Positions 26,501 to 35,348 of a stretch of DNA of 64,000 nucleotides are shown in pieces. The notes beneath the pieces are model-generated. The model was given only the letters and a program-made list of their open reading frames with translations. It had not been told where the DNA came from and did not search any database. How positions within the stretch are numbered: the first letter of the stretch is position 1; each line of letters starts with the position of its first letter. This DNA comes from Liolophura sinensis (lineage: Eukaryota; Mollusca; Polyplacophora; Chitonida; Chitonidae): NCBI RefSeq assembly GCF_032854445.1, contig NC_088295.1, positions 22,431,385-22,495,384 on the forward strand. The letters run 5' to 3'. Both the position numbers and the translations under genes were made by a program.

Positions 26501-27890
26501 TACATGTATGCTAAGTTGTACAGATCTCCCGTAACTAAACATAAATACTAAACTTACTTTTTCCATTATATCCGTCACCAGCTGTTTGTTTCCTCCCTTC
26601 ATCATGGTAGACACAAATTTGCTGTGAACATTACCAATTTTTATGAATGGATCACAGGAATGAAATTTGAGTTTCCACACTCTGGGGCATTCGTGTTAAA
26701 TACTTTTGTCAACCACCTTTATTTAATGCGTTACAATTCGTCACAGCATGAATATAACCATTCAGTGACTATTTGCTCCTAGGTAGTGAATTTTATTGCA
26801 ATCTCATTTACACTTTAATTATGAACTTCCAAAAATCTCAATTTGATTTTGGCACATTTTTTTTTACAATTTGACTGAAATTTTCATAATATGTCACATG
26901 ATTTTGTTGTCACAAGCACTGTGAACCCTGTTATAGTCAAAATAGGCTTTATAGGCACAATATTTAATTTCACTGTTGTTACCAGTTACTGGTCTGATTA
27001 TTAAGTTTATATTTCAGAATTCTACCACTAAATCCATAACCTCAAACACTGGCACAGTTTTCACAAATTTCAGATGTGGGTTTATCTTTGTGGATTATGG
27101 AATATGATTAAATATAAATACTGTCCTATACTTTGCTTTGTGAGTGGAGCTGAACATGTATGTGATACCAGGTAATAATCAAAACAGGCCAAAAATTAAA
27201 CATCTGATTGGGCTCAAAACAAAAATGAATAGAAGGACTTACTTCACATCAGGATCATGAAAGACTGATGTTGTCTGGCCAAAAATTAAACACCTGATTG
27301 GGCTCAAAACAAAAATGAATAGAAGGACTTACTTCACATCAGGATCATAAAAGACTGATGTTGTCTCATCAACTTTCGCAGCTTTGATTGGTCGAAATCT
27401 CCTCTCGTCTAGTTCAGGCAATGGCTTGGCTAACTCTTCTCTGTTGATTGTTGGATCCATATAGGATTTGGGATACACCTTCCATCGGACCTGAGTGAAC
27501 CTGATTACAAACAGATGGCGTCTTTAAACACAACTTTCCACATTCCAACACCCATAAATGTGAAACAATCTATAGTATGGAATTATCAACATAAATGAAA
27601 TAAATCAGTTGACAAAGATGATTATTAAAAACAGGTGCTATTATTGGCACACTAATTCTTAAGTGGTCCTTAAGGTTTACAGAATTTGTTTCAGAGAAGT
27701 ACTGTAAAGAGTTTCAATATATGTATACATGTAGGTAGTTTAGACCAGCAATCCAAGCCTGGAAGTTCCACATACATTGATACCAGGCTGGGTCACCCTT
27801 AATTTTCCATATCTATATTAGCCAATAAAAGAATTTAATTTAACAAAAGTTTTAAGTGAATGGTTACACTACCTACCTTGGAAGTATCAT
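23538..27890 (-). CDS. MRPS7: Mitochondrial ribosomal protein S7 (uS7m); first exon/start uncertain
   Basis: Minus-strand exons in transcription order: from about 27890 (open further upstream) down to 27877, 27500-27333, 26621-26558, 25530-25363, 24485-24348, 23615-23538. Phases join without a break. The protein carries [19 protein letters not shown], then [63 protein letters not shown] and the C-terminal [11 protein letters not shown]. These match the uS7 fold and specifically metazoan MRPS7; the human protein ends in RWW, this one in a single W. Role: 3'-major-domain protein of the mitochondrial small ribosomal subunit, binding 12S rRNA. The start is unsettled. The only in-frame ATG in the first exon (27890-27888) would give about 209 aa, but the frame stays open upstream to about 27974 and reads like a presequence, so a further 5' exon is likely. 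The gene converges with TMEM94. Its second exon carries a duplicated donor (see 27187-27366). Confidence 0.92.
25050..25230. repeat. Second interspersed repeat family, copy
   Basis: GGTGGAGAAAATTGGAGTAC..GGTAAACCACCAACCTTTGC..GACAAGTAGTCTTCAATGAACG resembles 57966-58190 and part of 58425-58530. It is distinct in body from the main SINE. It lies in an MRPS7 intron. Confidence 0.7.
27187..27366 (-). repeat. 90-bp tandem duplication of the MRPS7 exon-2 3' end and its splice donor
   Basis: Two head-to-tail 90-bp copies, 27187-27276 and 27277-27366, differ at about two positions. The right-hand copy is continuous with the MRPS7 exon (27500-27333) and holds the working donor GTAAGT at 27332-27327. 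The left-hand copy repeats the last roughly 34 exon bases and the same donor 90 bp into the intron. Reading past the first donor meets a TAA at once, so only the first donor gives a normal MRPS7 product. Confidence 0.95.
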
Positions 27891-28427
27891 TTGCAACTGA
27901 GACACATTTGCAACAAAAGTTTTCTGAAAATTCCTCACATAATATGCACTGATGCATATATTGCACAAATCTGTTTATGAGAGATGTCATACTCGCATCT
28001 CATGTTTTATGGATCAACATACTTCTTTTAAATCCTTTCAGCATGTGTGGCACACAGTAGGTAGAGAGCGCCAAACTGGAATTGTATCAATGTATCATTT
28101 CTCCTAGACTGATACACCACACCTGTTTATTTACTTATGTGCAATCAAAAAAATTGTGGAATGGTGTAAGTCTCATTTAACGACAATTACGGAGAGAAAC
28201 ACACCCAAAAGTGTCCGAATTACCGTACGGAACATTTACTGCTGTTCACATGCACATTAAAACTTCCCTAACACATTTATAAGTCAACCCACTATTTCTA
28301 AATATTTATTAATTAGCCTGTTCTTAGGTTGTCCACCGCAATCACACAAACTGACAAGAAACAGACATTTTTGAGGGTCTACCCTGAGTGATGAAAAGGT
28401 GATTTTCTTCTCAATAACAATCCTCAC

Positions 28428-28632
28428 TTTTGTATATTGATCTACCGTACTAGAAAGACTTCACGCCATTCTATAGTCTAGCACAGTAATACACCAGAGA
28501 AAGACAAGACAACACGTCTTCATCGTTGAAGGCCCCAAGCCGCACTGCTTTATTCAGAGAAGACCGCGTGGCATGTACATCAGTATGCAAAGTGATACCT
28601 CACTGATACGTCACAAGACGTGATATATTACA
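28428..28632 (-). repeat. 3' LTR of the gypsy element
   Basis: 205 bp, identical by eye to the 5' LTR. It is preceded on the element strand by a polypurine tract and flanked outside by the target duplication CTCAC (28423-28427). Confidence 0.95.
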
Positions 28633-28880
28633 CTCCTCCCTTTTTAGATGCGAAGTAACCTTGAGAACATTAACAAAGTTTCAATTAACTTTTAACTTCT
28701 TTAAACCTTGTAACATTTTGTTTCTTACAACAATGTTTCATTTTACTTAGATACATTTTATGACACCAACATTAAAACAATGTCACAAGTTTGCTCTAAA
28801 AAAACAGTCAACAACCAAGACATAAAATCTGAGTACATATGTATCTAGAACTTTAGAACAGCTGCAGCACTGAATACATA

Positions 28881-31800
28881 TTACAAATCAAGTCTTCGTG
28901 GAGGTCTACTTACTTTACCAGACCTTCGAGGAATAAACACAGGAGAATCACATGACACAGTGTCATCAGGTTTACAATCTTGATCAAAAACTTTCGGTGT
29001 ACATTTAGTAGATTCAGGTAAAGCTACTGCTTCCTTTATTGGACTTGGCACATTAGTTTGTACACTCGGATCATTTACATGTGGATTTCTGACAATGCTT
29101 GGATTATTTGGTGCAACACATGTATCCTTCCCTAGTAATACGTCATTTGGATTTTGATCAGATTTAACATTTACAGAGTCATCACAAATAAGATGATCAG
29201 CATGAACATAGCGTTTGTTATTACCTGGAACTCGCACAATATAAGTGTGAGGACCTTTAATTGCAACAATGGTACCGGGGATCCATTTTACCTTTCCTCC
29301 CCTGATATTTCTTACCCGTACATGCTGATACAAATCAAATTTACGTACAGTGGGATTCAAACCATCGTGATGAAATTTGCTAGCTGTCTGTTTTCTTTCT
29401 ACCTTTCTTTGTAAGTTAGGCTTTAACAAAGACAACCTAGTTCGCGGCATTCGCTTCAGAAACAACTCAGCTGGCGTAATACCAGTCGTAGTGTGAGGAG
29501 TATTTCTGTAACATGACAGAACATGGGCTATTCTACTTTGAATACTTCTCTTAAAGCTCTGAACATTTTTCTCAGCTAACCCATTACTTGCAGGATGGTA
29601 AGGGGGACACAAAGTATGATCAATATCATTACATTTCAAAAAATCAGAAAACAAATCAGCAATGAACTGGGGTCCATTGTCTGAAACAATTTGTTGCGGT
29701 AAACCATACCTTGCGAACAAAGACCGAAGAACAGTAATAGTAGCACTTGCTGTGGTACTTGACATTGGAAAACATTCTAACCACTTAGAATAACTGTCGA
29801 CTACAATAAAAAATTGCTGACCATCGATTTCAGCAAAATCAACATGAATTCTCTGCCATGGCTCTGTAGCCCAAGGCCACAATAACAAAGGTACAGACTT
29901 AGGCACTTTTTGTGATTCTACACAACTCGGACATGTTCTGACTAAGTCTTCTATATCTTGATCTAATCCAGGCCACCAGACGAAAGATCTAGCCAAAGCT
30001 TTCATCCTACACATGCCGGGATGACCATCATGTAATTCAGTTAACAACATTTCTTGAAGTTTAGTTGGTACAACTACTCTCCTACCCCATAATATACAAC
30101 CATCATCAATTGACAATTCATCTCGTTTTGACCAATAGGGTTGCAAAGTCATATCAGTACAATAATTTGGCCAACCTGAAGATGTAAAATCTAACACTTT
30201 ACATAATGTAGCATCTTTACATGAAAAATCAGCTATCTGTTTAGCTGTCACAGGTAGATCGCTTAATACTGTACTACAAATATACATTTCATCAGGATCT
30301 GCAGTGTGAGAATCATCCACTGGTAATCTACTTAACATATCTGCATTTGCATTATTTTCTGAAGATCTGTATACAATATCATACGAATATCCACTAAGCA
30401 ACAATGCCCAGCGCTGCATCCTAGCTGCTGCTAATGCAGGAATACCAGATTTGGAACCAAAAATTCTTGTTAGGGGTTGATGATCAGTTACAAGAGTAAA
30501 TTTCCTACCAAACAAGTACAAATGAAATTTCTTAATTCCATACACAATTGCCAATGCTTCTTTCTCTATTTGTGCATAGTTCTTCTCTGCACAACTTAAT
30601 GTACGTGATGCATAAGCTACAGGTCTTTCTGAACCATCATTCAACTTATGGCTTAACACAGCTCCTAATCCATAAGGACTTGCATCTACACTTAATACTA
30701 AACGCATCTTAGGATTATAGTGCATAAGCACGCTATCACCTGTTAAAACAGTCTTAGCATATTGAAAAGAAGTTTCACACTCTTTAGTCCATTTCCACAT
30801 TACTGACTTGTTAAGTAACGAATACAAAGCATGTAAATTTGATGACAGATTTGGTACAAATTTACCATAGTAATTCAACACTCCAAGAAATGACTTAAGT
30901 TCTGACACATTCTGTGGTCTAGGTGCATTTCTAATTGCATCTGTCTTGCTTTGCAATGGTTTTATACCCTCAGCACACAGCTTATGACCCAAAAATGTCA
31001 CACTTTCTTTGAAAAATTCACATTTTTCTCCATTTAACTTGACATTGTGTTTCCTCAATCTAGAAAATACTTTCTCTAACACAACAAAATGCTCTTTCTC
31101 AGTTTCAGTTGCTACAAATATATCATCCATGTAACATAGCACGTGATCAATATTTGACAATATTTTATCCATAGTAGCCTGAAAAATGGAAGGCGCTGTT
31201 TTGACACCAAAACATAACCGTTTAGTTGCTAACAATCCTTTGTGAGTATTTAACACAAGCAACTTAGCAGATTCATCATCTAAATAAAGCTGATTAAATG
31301 CACTAGTCAAATCTAGTTTTGAAAACACTTTTGGCTGTGAACCATACTGGGATATCTTAGCAAACAGATCTTGAGTATTTGGTAATTTATATCCATCATC
31401 TTTAATCAATTCATTAACTGCTTTATAATCACCACACACTCTAATAGACTTATTAGGTTTCACAACATGGACTGTCGGGGAAGCCCATTCACAACTGTCA
31501 ACTGGATACAAAATCTCTGATTCAATCAATCGGTCATATTCTTTTTCAACATCTCCAAGCAAAGAATATGGTACAGGTCTAGCCTTCTGATATACTGGTT
31601 TAACATTATCTTTCAATGCCAATGATGCTTTAAAACCTTTAATACCATTACCTTCATACGTAAACAGTACACTGTTCTGTCGTAACAGCTCATTGAAACA
31701 ATCAGAAAAATCATCAGACTGCGGTACATGTTTAGGTAACTTCTTTGTTAGACCAACTTCATTTACAGTGAAAATACTTTGCCAATCCAATTTGATATGT

Positions 31801-33044
31801 TTTAACCAATCTCTACCCAATAAACATGGTTTCTGACCTTTTACAACAATCAAGTCAAGTTCTACAAGTGGGTTTTCCTCGTACTTTACAGGGACTCTAA
31901 TTTCTCCCAAAATAGGTACAGGTTCATTTGTATAACTACGCAATGTGATGTTTACATTTCTGAGCGGGAACATTGTTAAACAACTTTTATACAATGTTTC
32001 AGATACAGTCGAGCGAGAGGCTCCTGTATCAAGCTCCATTTGTATGTTAGAATGTCCTACAGTAATATCTACTTTAATAGGTTTTATGCTTTGAGTTTGA
32101 TTTACATTATAATTACCGTAGAGTCCAAATTCATCATGATCAAATTCAGAATTACTGTCTCTTGACTCTTCAGCATCATTTGAAATGTCCACGTATTTCG
32201 CTGAATTTCTTGATTTGAACTTACTTTGCGAATGTCCACGACCGCCTCTTGTACCTCTGCTGCCGGTATTTCCACCACTGTTAGAATTTGTGTTATCACT
32301 TTTCGGACACATGGTCTTGATATGTCCTCGCTGTCTACACCCATAACACTCAGCATCTCTCAGTCGACATTCTCCAGTACTATGGTTTCTCCCACCACAG
32401 CATTTGCAGCCATCGCCGGATGTACTACGGTGTGCTTGGTCACGACCGCGTCCTCTGCCTCGACGTCCGCCTCTCCTCCCGGGGAACAGTCGGTTCATCT
32501 CCGCCGTGCCGTCGTTCATGCTCTCTCGATTAGCGGCATTCGCTAATTCGTCCGCTAGGCATTTCCTTCTTGCTTCGTCAAATGTAAGATTTCGCACAGA
32601 TAGTAGATGTGTCTGAGTACGTGACATCTTCTGATTCAGTCCCGAAACTAGCTTGTCTCGTAAGGCATCGCCTAGAAAATTGCCGTAATCACAAGTAGAA
32701 GCCAATTTCTTCAGACGGACAATAAAGTCTGCCACTGATTCCTTGTCACCTTGTTTCGACACTCTGTCAAACCGAAATCTTTCTGCCATTACATTTGGAG
32801 TGGGCGCATAATGTTCTTTCAAGAGGTCCTTCAGTTCCTGATACGTTTTCGTTCTAGGGGCGTCTGGACTACACAAGTTTTTGAGAAGTTTGTATGCTTC
32901 TGGACCGATGAGCGATAGGAATAAATTTACCTTCCTCTCGTTTTCGATGGCGTTCGCTGCCATAAAAGCGTCGCATCTGTCCGTGTAATCTTCAAAAAGT
33001 TCAACACTCTCATCAAAAACTCCTAGATTCCCGAAAACTGCCAT
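28881..33044 (-). CDS. Gag-pol polyprotein of the Ty3/gypsy element (1387 aa, single frame)
   Basis: Domain order by residue: gag capsid-like region 1-170. An Arg/Gly-rich stretch lies near 190-205. Two CCHC zinc knuckles span 213-226 (C-x2-C-x4-H-x4-C) and 233-246. The aspartic protease has DTGAS at 339-343. Reverse transcriptase spans about 480-660 with YMDD at 638-641, and RNase H follows with its first Asp at 787 (SVDAS). The integrase has an HHCC zinc region at 1005-1041 and a DDE core at D1069, D1122 and E1158 (35 residues between the last two). A GPY/F-like segment lies near 1275-1310. RT, then RNase H, then integrase is the Ty3/gypsy order. All catalytic residues I can check are present. 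Gag and pol are fused without a frameshift. The C-terminal 70 residues show no recognised domain, and there is no chromodomain or env. Confidence 0.97.
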   Translation of the reverse strand: MAVFGNLGVFDESVELFEDYTDRCDAFMAANAIENERKVNLFLSLIGPEAYKLLKNLCSPDAPRTKTYQELKDLLKEHYAPTPNVMAERFRFDRVSKQGDKESVADFIVRLKKLASTCDYGNFLGDALRDKLVSGLNQKMSRTQTHLLSVRNLTFDEARRKCLADELANAANRESMNDGTAEMNRLFPGRRGGRRGRGRGRDQAHRSTSGDGCKCCGGRNHSTGECRLRDAECYGCRQRGHIKTMCPKSDNTNSNSGGNTGSRGTRGGRGHSQSKFKSRNSAKYVDISNDAEESRDSNSEFDHDEFGLYGNYNVNQTQSIKPIKVDITVGHSNIQMELDTGASRSTVSETLYKSCLTMFPLRNVNITLRSYTNEPVPILGEIRVPVKYEENPLVELDLIVVKGQKPCLLGRDWLKHIKLDWQSIFTVNEVGLTKKLPKHVPQSDDFSDCFNELLRQNSVLFTYEGNGIKGFKASLALKDNVKPVYQKARPVPYSLLGDVEKEYDRLIESEILYPVDSCEWASPTVHVVKPNKSIRVCGDYKAVNELIKDDGYKLPNTQDLFAKISQYGSQPKVFSKLDLTSAFNQLYLDDESAKLLVLNTHKGLLATKRLCFGVKTAPSIFQATMDKILSNIDHVLCYMDDIFVATETEKEHFVVLEKVFSRLRKHNVKLNGEKCEFFKESVTFLGHKLCAEGIKPLQSKTDAIRNAPRPQNVSELKSFLGVLNYYGKFVPNLSSNLHALYSLLNKSVMWKWTKECETSFQYAKTVLTGDSVLMHYNPKMRLVLSVDASPYGLGAVLSHKLNDGSERPVAYASRTLSCAEKNYAQIEKEALAIVYGIKKFHLYLFGRKFTLVTDHQPLTRIFGSKSGIPALAAARMQRWALLLSGYSYDIVYRSSENNANADMLSRLPVDDSHTADPDEMYICSTVLSDLPVTAKQIADFSCKDATLCKVLDFTSSGWPNYCTDMTLQPYWSKRDELSIDDGCILWGRRVVVPTKLQEMLLTELHDGHPGMCRMKALARSFVWWPGLDQDIEDLVRTCPSCVESQKVPKSVPLLLWPWATEPWQRIHVDFAEIDGQQFFIVVDSYSKWLECFPMSSTTASATITVLRSLFARYGLPQQIVSDNGPQFIADLFSDFLKCNDIDHTLCPPYHPASNGLAEKNVQSFKRSIQSRIAHVLSCYRNTPHTTTGITPAELFLKRMPRTRLSLLKPNLQRKVERKQTASKFHHDGLNPTVRKFDLYQHVRVRNIRGGKVKWIPGTIVAIKGPHTYIVRVPGNNKRYVHADHLICDDSVNVKSDQNPNDVLLGKDTCVAPNNPSIVRNPHVNDPSVQTNVPSPIKEAVALPESTKCTPKVFDQDCKPDDTVSCDSPVFIPRRSGKVSRPPRRLDL

Positions 33045-33082
33045 TTTCCCTTATACGTAGGTACGTTTCGTCTCGTCGCCAG

Positions 33083-33287
33083 TTTTGTATATTGATCTAC
33101 CGTACTAGAAAGACTTCACGCCATTCTATAGTCTAGCACAGTAATACACCAGAGAAAGACAAGACAACACGTCTTCATCGTTGAAGGCCCCAAGCCGCAC
33201 TGCTTTATTCAGAGAAGACCGCGTGGCATGTACATCAGTATGCAAAGTGATACCTCACTGATACGTCACAAGACGTGATATATTACA
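33083..33287 (-). repeat. 5' LTR of the gypsy element
   Basis: 205 bp, identical by eye to the left LTR at 28428-28632. In element orientation it begins TGTAATATATCACGTC and ends CAATATACAAAA. It is flanked outside by CTCAC (33288-33292) and inside by the primer-binding-like TGGCGACGAG. Confidence 0.95.
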
Positions 33288-33292
33288 CTCAC

Positions 33293-35292
33293 GAGCAATC
33301 GTTTGCCCAGAAATGAAGCCGTTTTAGTGTGGAATGAAAGGCCAGACTCTTTCTACAAAACACTGCCGGGATTCAATGATTTCAATTCAATGAGTTCAAC
33401 AGTTCAATGATTAGGCAGGTAAATTAAAACATTGTTGGAAACAGTCCTCAAGGTTTAGCTTAGCCTAACTGAACAAGAGTTACCCGTCTCCTCAACAATC
33501 AAATCAAACTCTTTTGCCAATGTGTCATTTTCTGGAATTTTCGAGGTTACGTAAGAATATTTTTATAGTAGTGTGAGAAAACTTTTAATCGTGTTTTAAA
33601 AGTTAACTACGTAAACAAAGTTAACTGTTGTTGTTGTTGTGAGATATACCATCTATGATATTCGGATGTTTTCAAATACAAAAAGAGCACTGTCATGATC
33701 AGTCACCTTTAATACTAGATAAATAAACAAACACTTCAACTTACTCTGCTGCTGGCGCGTGTTTTTTGACAAGGACATTTTTCGAGAATGATGATGTCAA
33801 TCGCGACATGTTTCTCATGTGCGACGACATTCTCGCTCATACAACCTTCCAGCACATCGCGCGTCGACAGCACAACTTTTGGCGTTTTATTTCTGCCGTG
33901 GAAAGAAACATGTATCAGCAAATGTAATGGCAATTTCTGGGTTCCATTATCTAAAGAATGTAGAATTTAAGTGTCTCAAGTCCTCAAAGATGTTAGACGA
34001 TACCAATTTGCAACCTGTAACCTTCATTTATTTTCTAGAACGATTCTTGGTTTCTATCAACAGTGCGCTCAACATCGTGTGGGTGTTCAACAGTCCACTC
34101 TTGAGAGTGAGTTCGGCACTGTTGACCCACTCCCGTCCGGTCAAGTTACACGTATTTAAATCAGTGATTAACACAAATGTATTGTTGGTAGCTAAGGATC
34201 TTTTCTTTCCGAATCAGTCCATTGGATAATTCATATTAATCAGAATTTACAATATATTAACATTGGTACCTCTGTTATCTAGCCCTCATAAATTGGCTGT
34301 ATGTCCCAGGTACAGCCATAAAGATGTCCTAACCTGCACCATCAAACCCTCATGGAATTGTAATCCAGCTTTTGAAAGCTTGAATCAGGAATGAAACGTG
34401 ACAACCGTCATTTTTCACACTCAAACCTCAGGCAGGGTACATGCCGAGCTGGTTGCGTGAAAGATAACATATTGAAATGGAAATCTAATGAATAGTTATC
34501 ATTATATGTGAAGACATAGAAAAAAGCAAAAAACATATCACATTCTCAATGAAAAGTCCCGGGATAATATTCAAATGACTTGGCCATACATATTAAGTAT
34601 TGTCTGGCTCGCTGGGCTACTGTAATCCAAACAATCAGCATGAGAGAAGTGACTGATCACTTTGCCTCACTCACTTAATAATGTATCGCTAGCTTGTTTT
34701 ATGGAATTTTTTTACATGTATTTATTTATTTGATTGATGTTAAATACTGTATACGGAGAAAGTTGTCAGTTTAAATAGTTGGAGGAACCCAGCCTGGGAA
34801 GTAACTTAGGAACTTTGCCAGATGTGATGCGGACATTATTTTACGTGCAAAGCTGCATGTCTATGTCGTATTGGTTAATGACATCACCATGTGTTTTCTG
34901 GAAGTTCCAAGTGACCATACTAGTATTGTCACCACTATTAGAATCCTGATGATTCCCTGTCTACGGCTGGTATTCAACCCAGACCTCATGTGTCCAGCTA
35001 TTAAAAGACAAGCCTCTTACTACTGTGCCACAATGTACATGTATTTATGAAATGACAAATTCATGAGCGCTGTTAAAAATGTAAGTTAAAGATTTAATAA
35101 ATTACTCCTCATTTTAAATGAACAGAACAACATTAATGAGATAAATATTCAACTAGTTTCAGATGTTGATGATAGTGTTATAGAGCTGATATAAATACTA
35201 GTTACTGTTACATCAGACTTACACAGTCTCTCATTTCTCAGACAAGTGGTTTAACTAATATCAGTTTCTTTGTTCTCTGTTTCTATTTTACA
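33293..35292. other. Upstream region of the LRRC14-like gene
   Basis: A CpG-containing stretch around 33740-33900 could be a promoter or 5' exon of the plus-strand gene or of MRPS7, but no splice-consistent exon could be assigned. It also holds a short GTT microsatellite (about 33626) and the SINE-like element at 34715. Confidence 0.5.
34715..35040. repeat. Probable SINE-like repeat, related tail
   Basis: Starts TTTATTTATTTGATTGATGTTAAATACTG, has GTTGGAGGAACCCAG, and ends with a head-like ACGGCTGGTATTCAACCCAG (B-box-like) and CTGTGCCACAA. This suggests a minus-oriented tRNA-headed element, of unrecognised family. Confidence 0.55.
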
Positions 35293-35348
35293 GATGGAAT
35301 GAAAAGCTGAAGCTGTCATTTTATGACATGTAGCAGTACTAAGGGAAA

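Larger units (their letters stand above)
28428..33287 (-). mobile_element. Complete Ty3/gypsy-type LTR retrotransposon (4860 bp)
   Basis: Two identical 205-bp LTRs (28428-28632 and 33083-33287) bound the element. The host repeat CTCAC stands immediately outside each end (28423-28427, 33288-33292), a 5-bp target-site duplication. On the minus strand the 5' LTR (right) is followed by a TGGCGACGAG primer-binding-like start (about 33082-33073), and the 3' LTR (left) is preceded by a purine tract AAAAAGGGAGGAG (about 28645-28633). One unbroken gag-pol frame fills the interior and no env-like frame is seen. Identical LTRs and an open frame point to a recent insertion. It sits upstream of MRPS7 and between MRPS7 and the LRRC14-like gene. 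Confidence 0.97.

Noticed and set aside
32102-32616. Plus- and minus-strand frames of 70-106 aa
   Set aside because: Shadow frames of the gypsy gag zinc-knuckle and Arg/Gly-rich coding sequence.
33736-34229. Open frames on both strands in the CG-containing region
   Set aside because: They overlap one another, have no recognisable domains and cannot be joined in phase to MRPS7 or the LRRC14-like gene.
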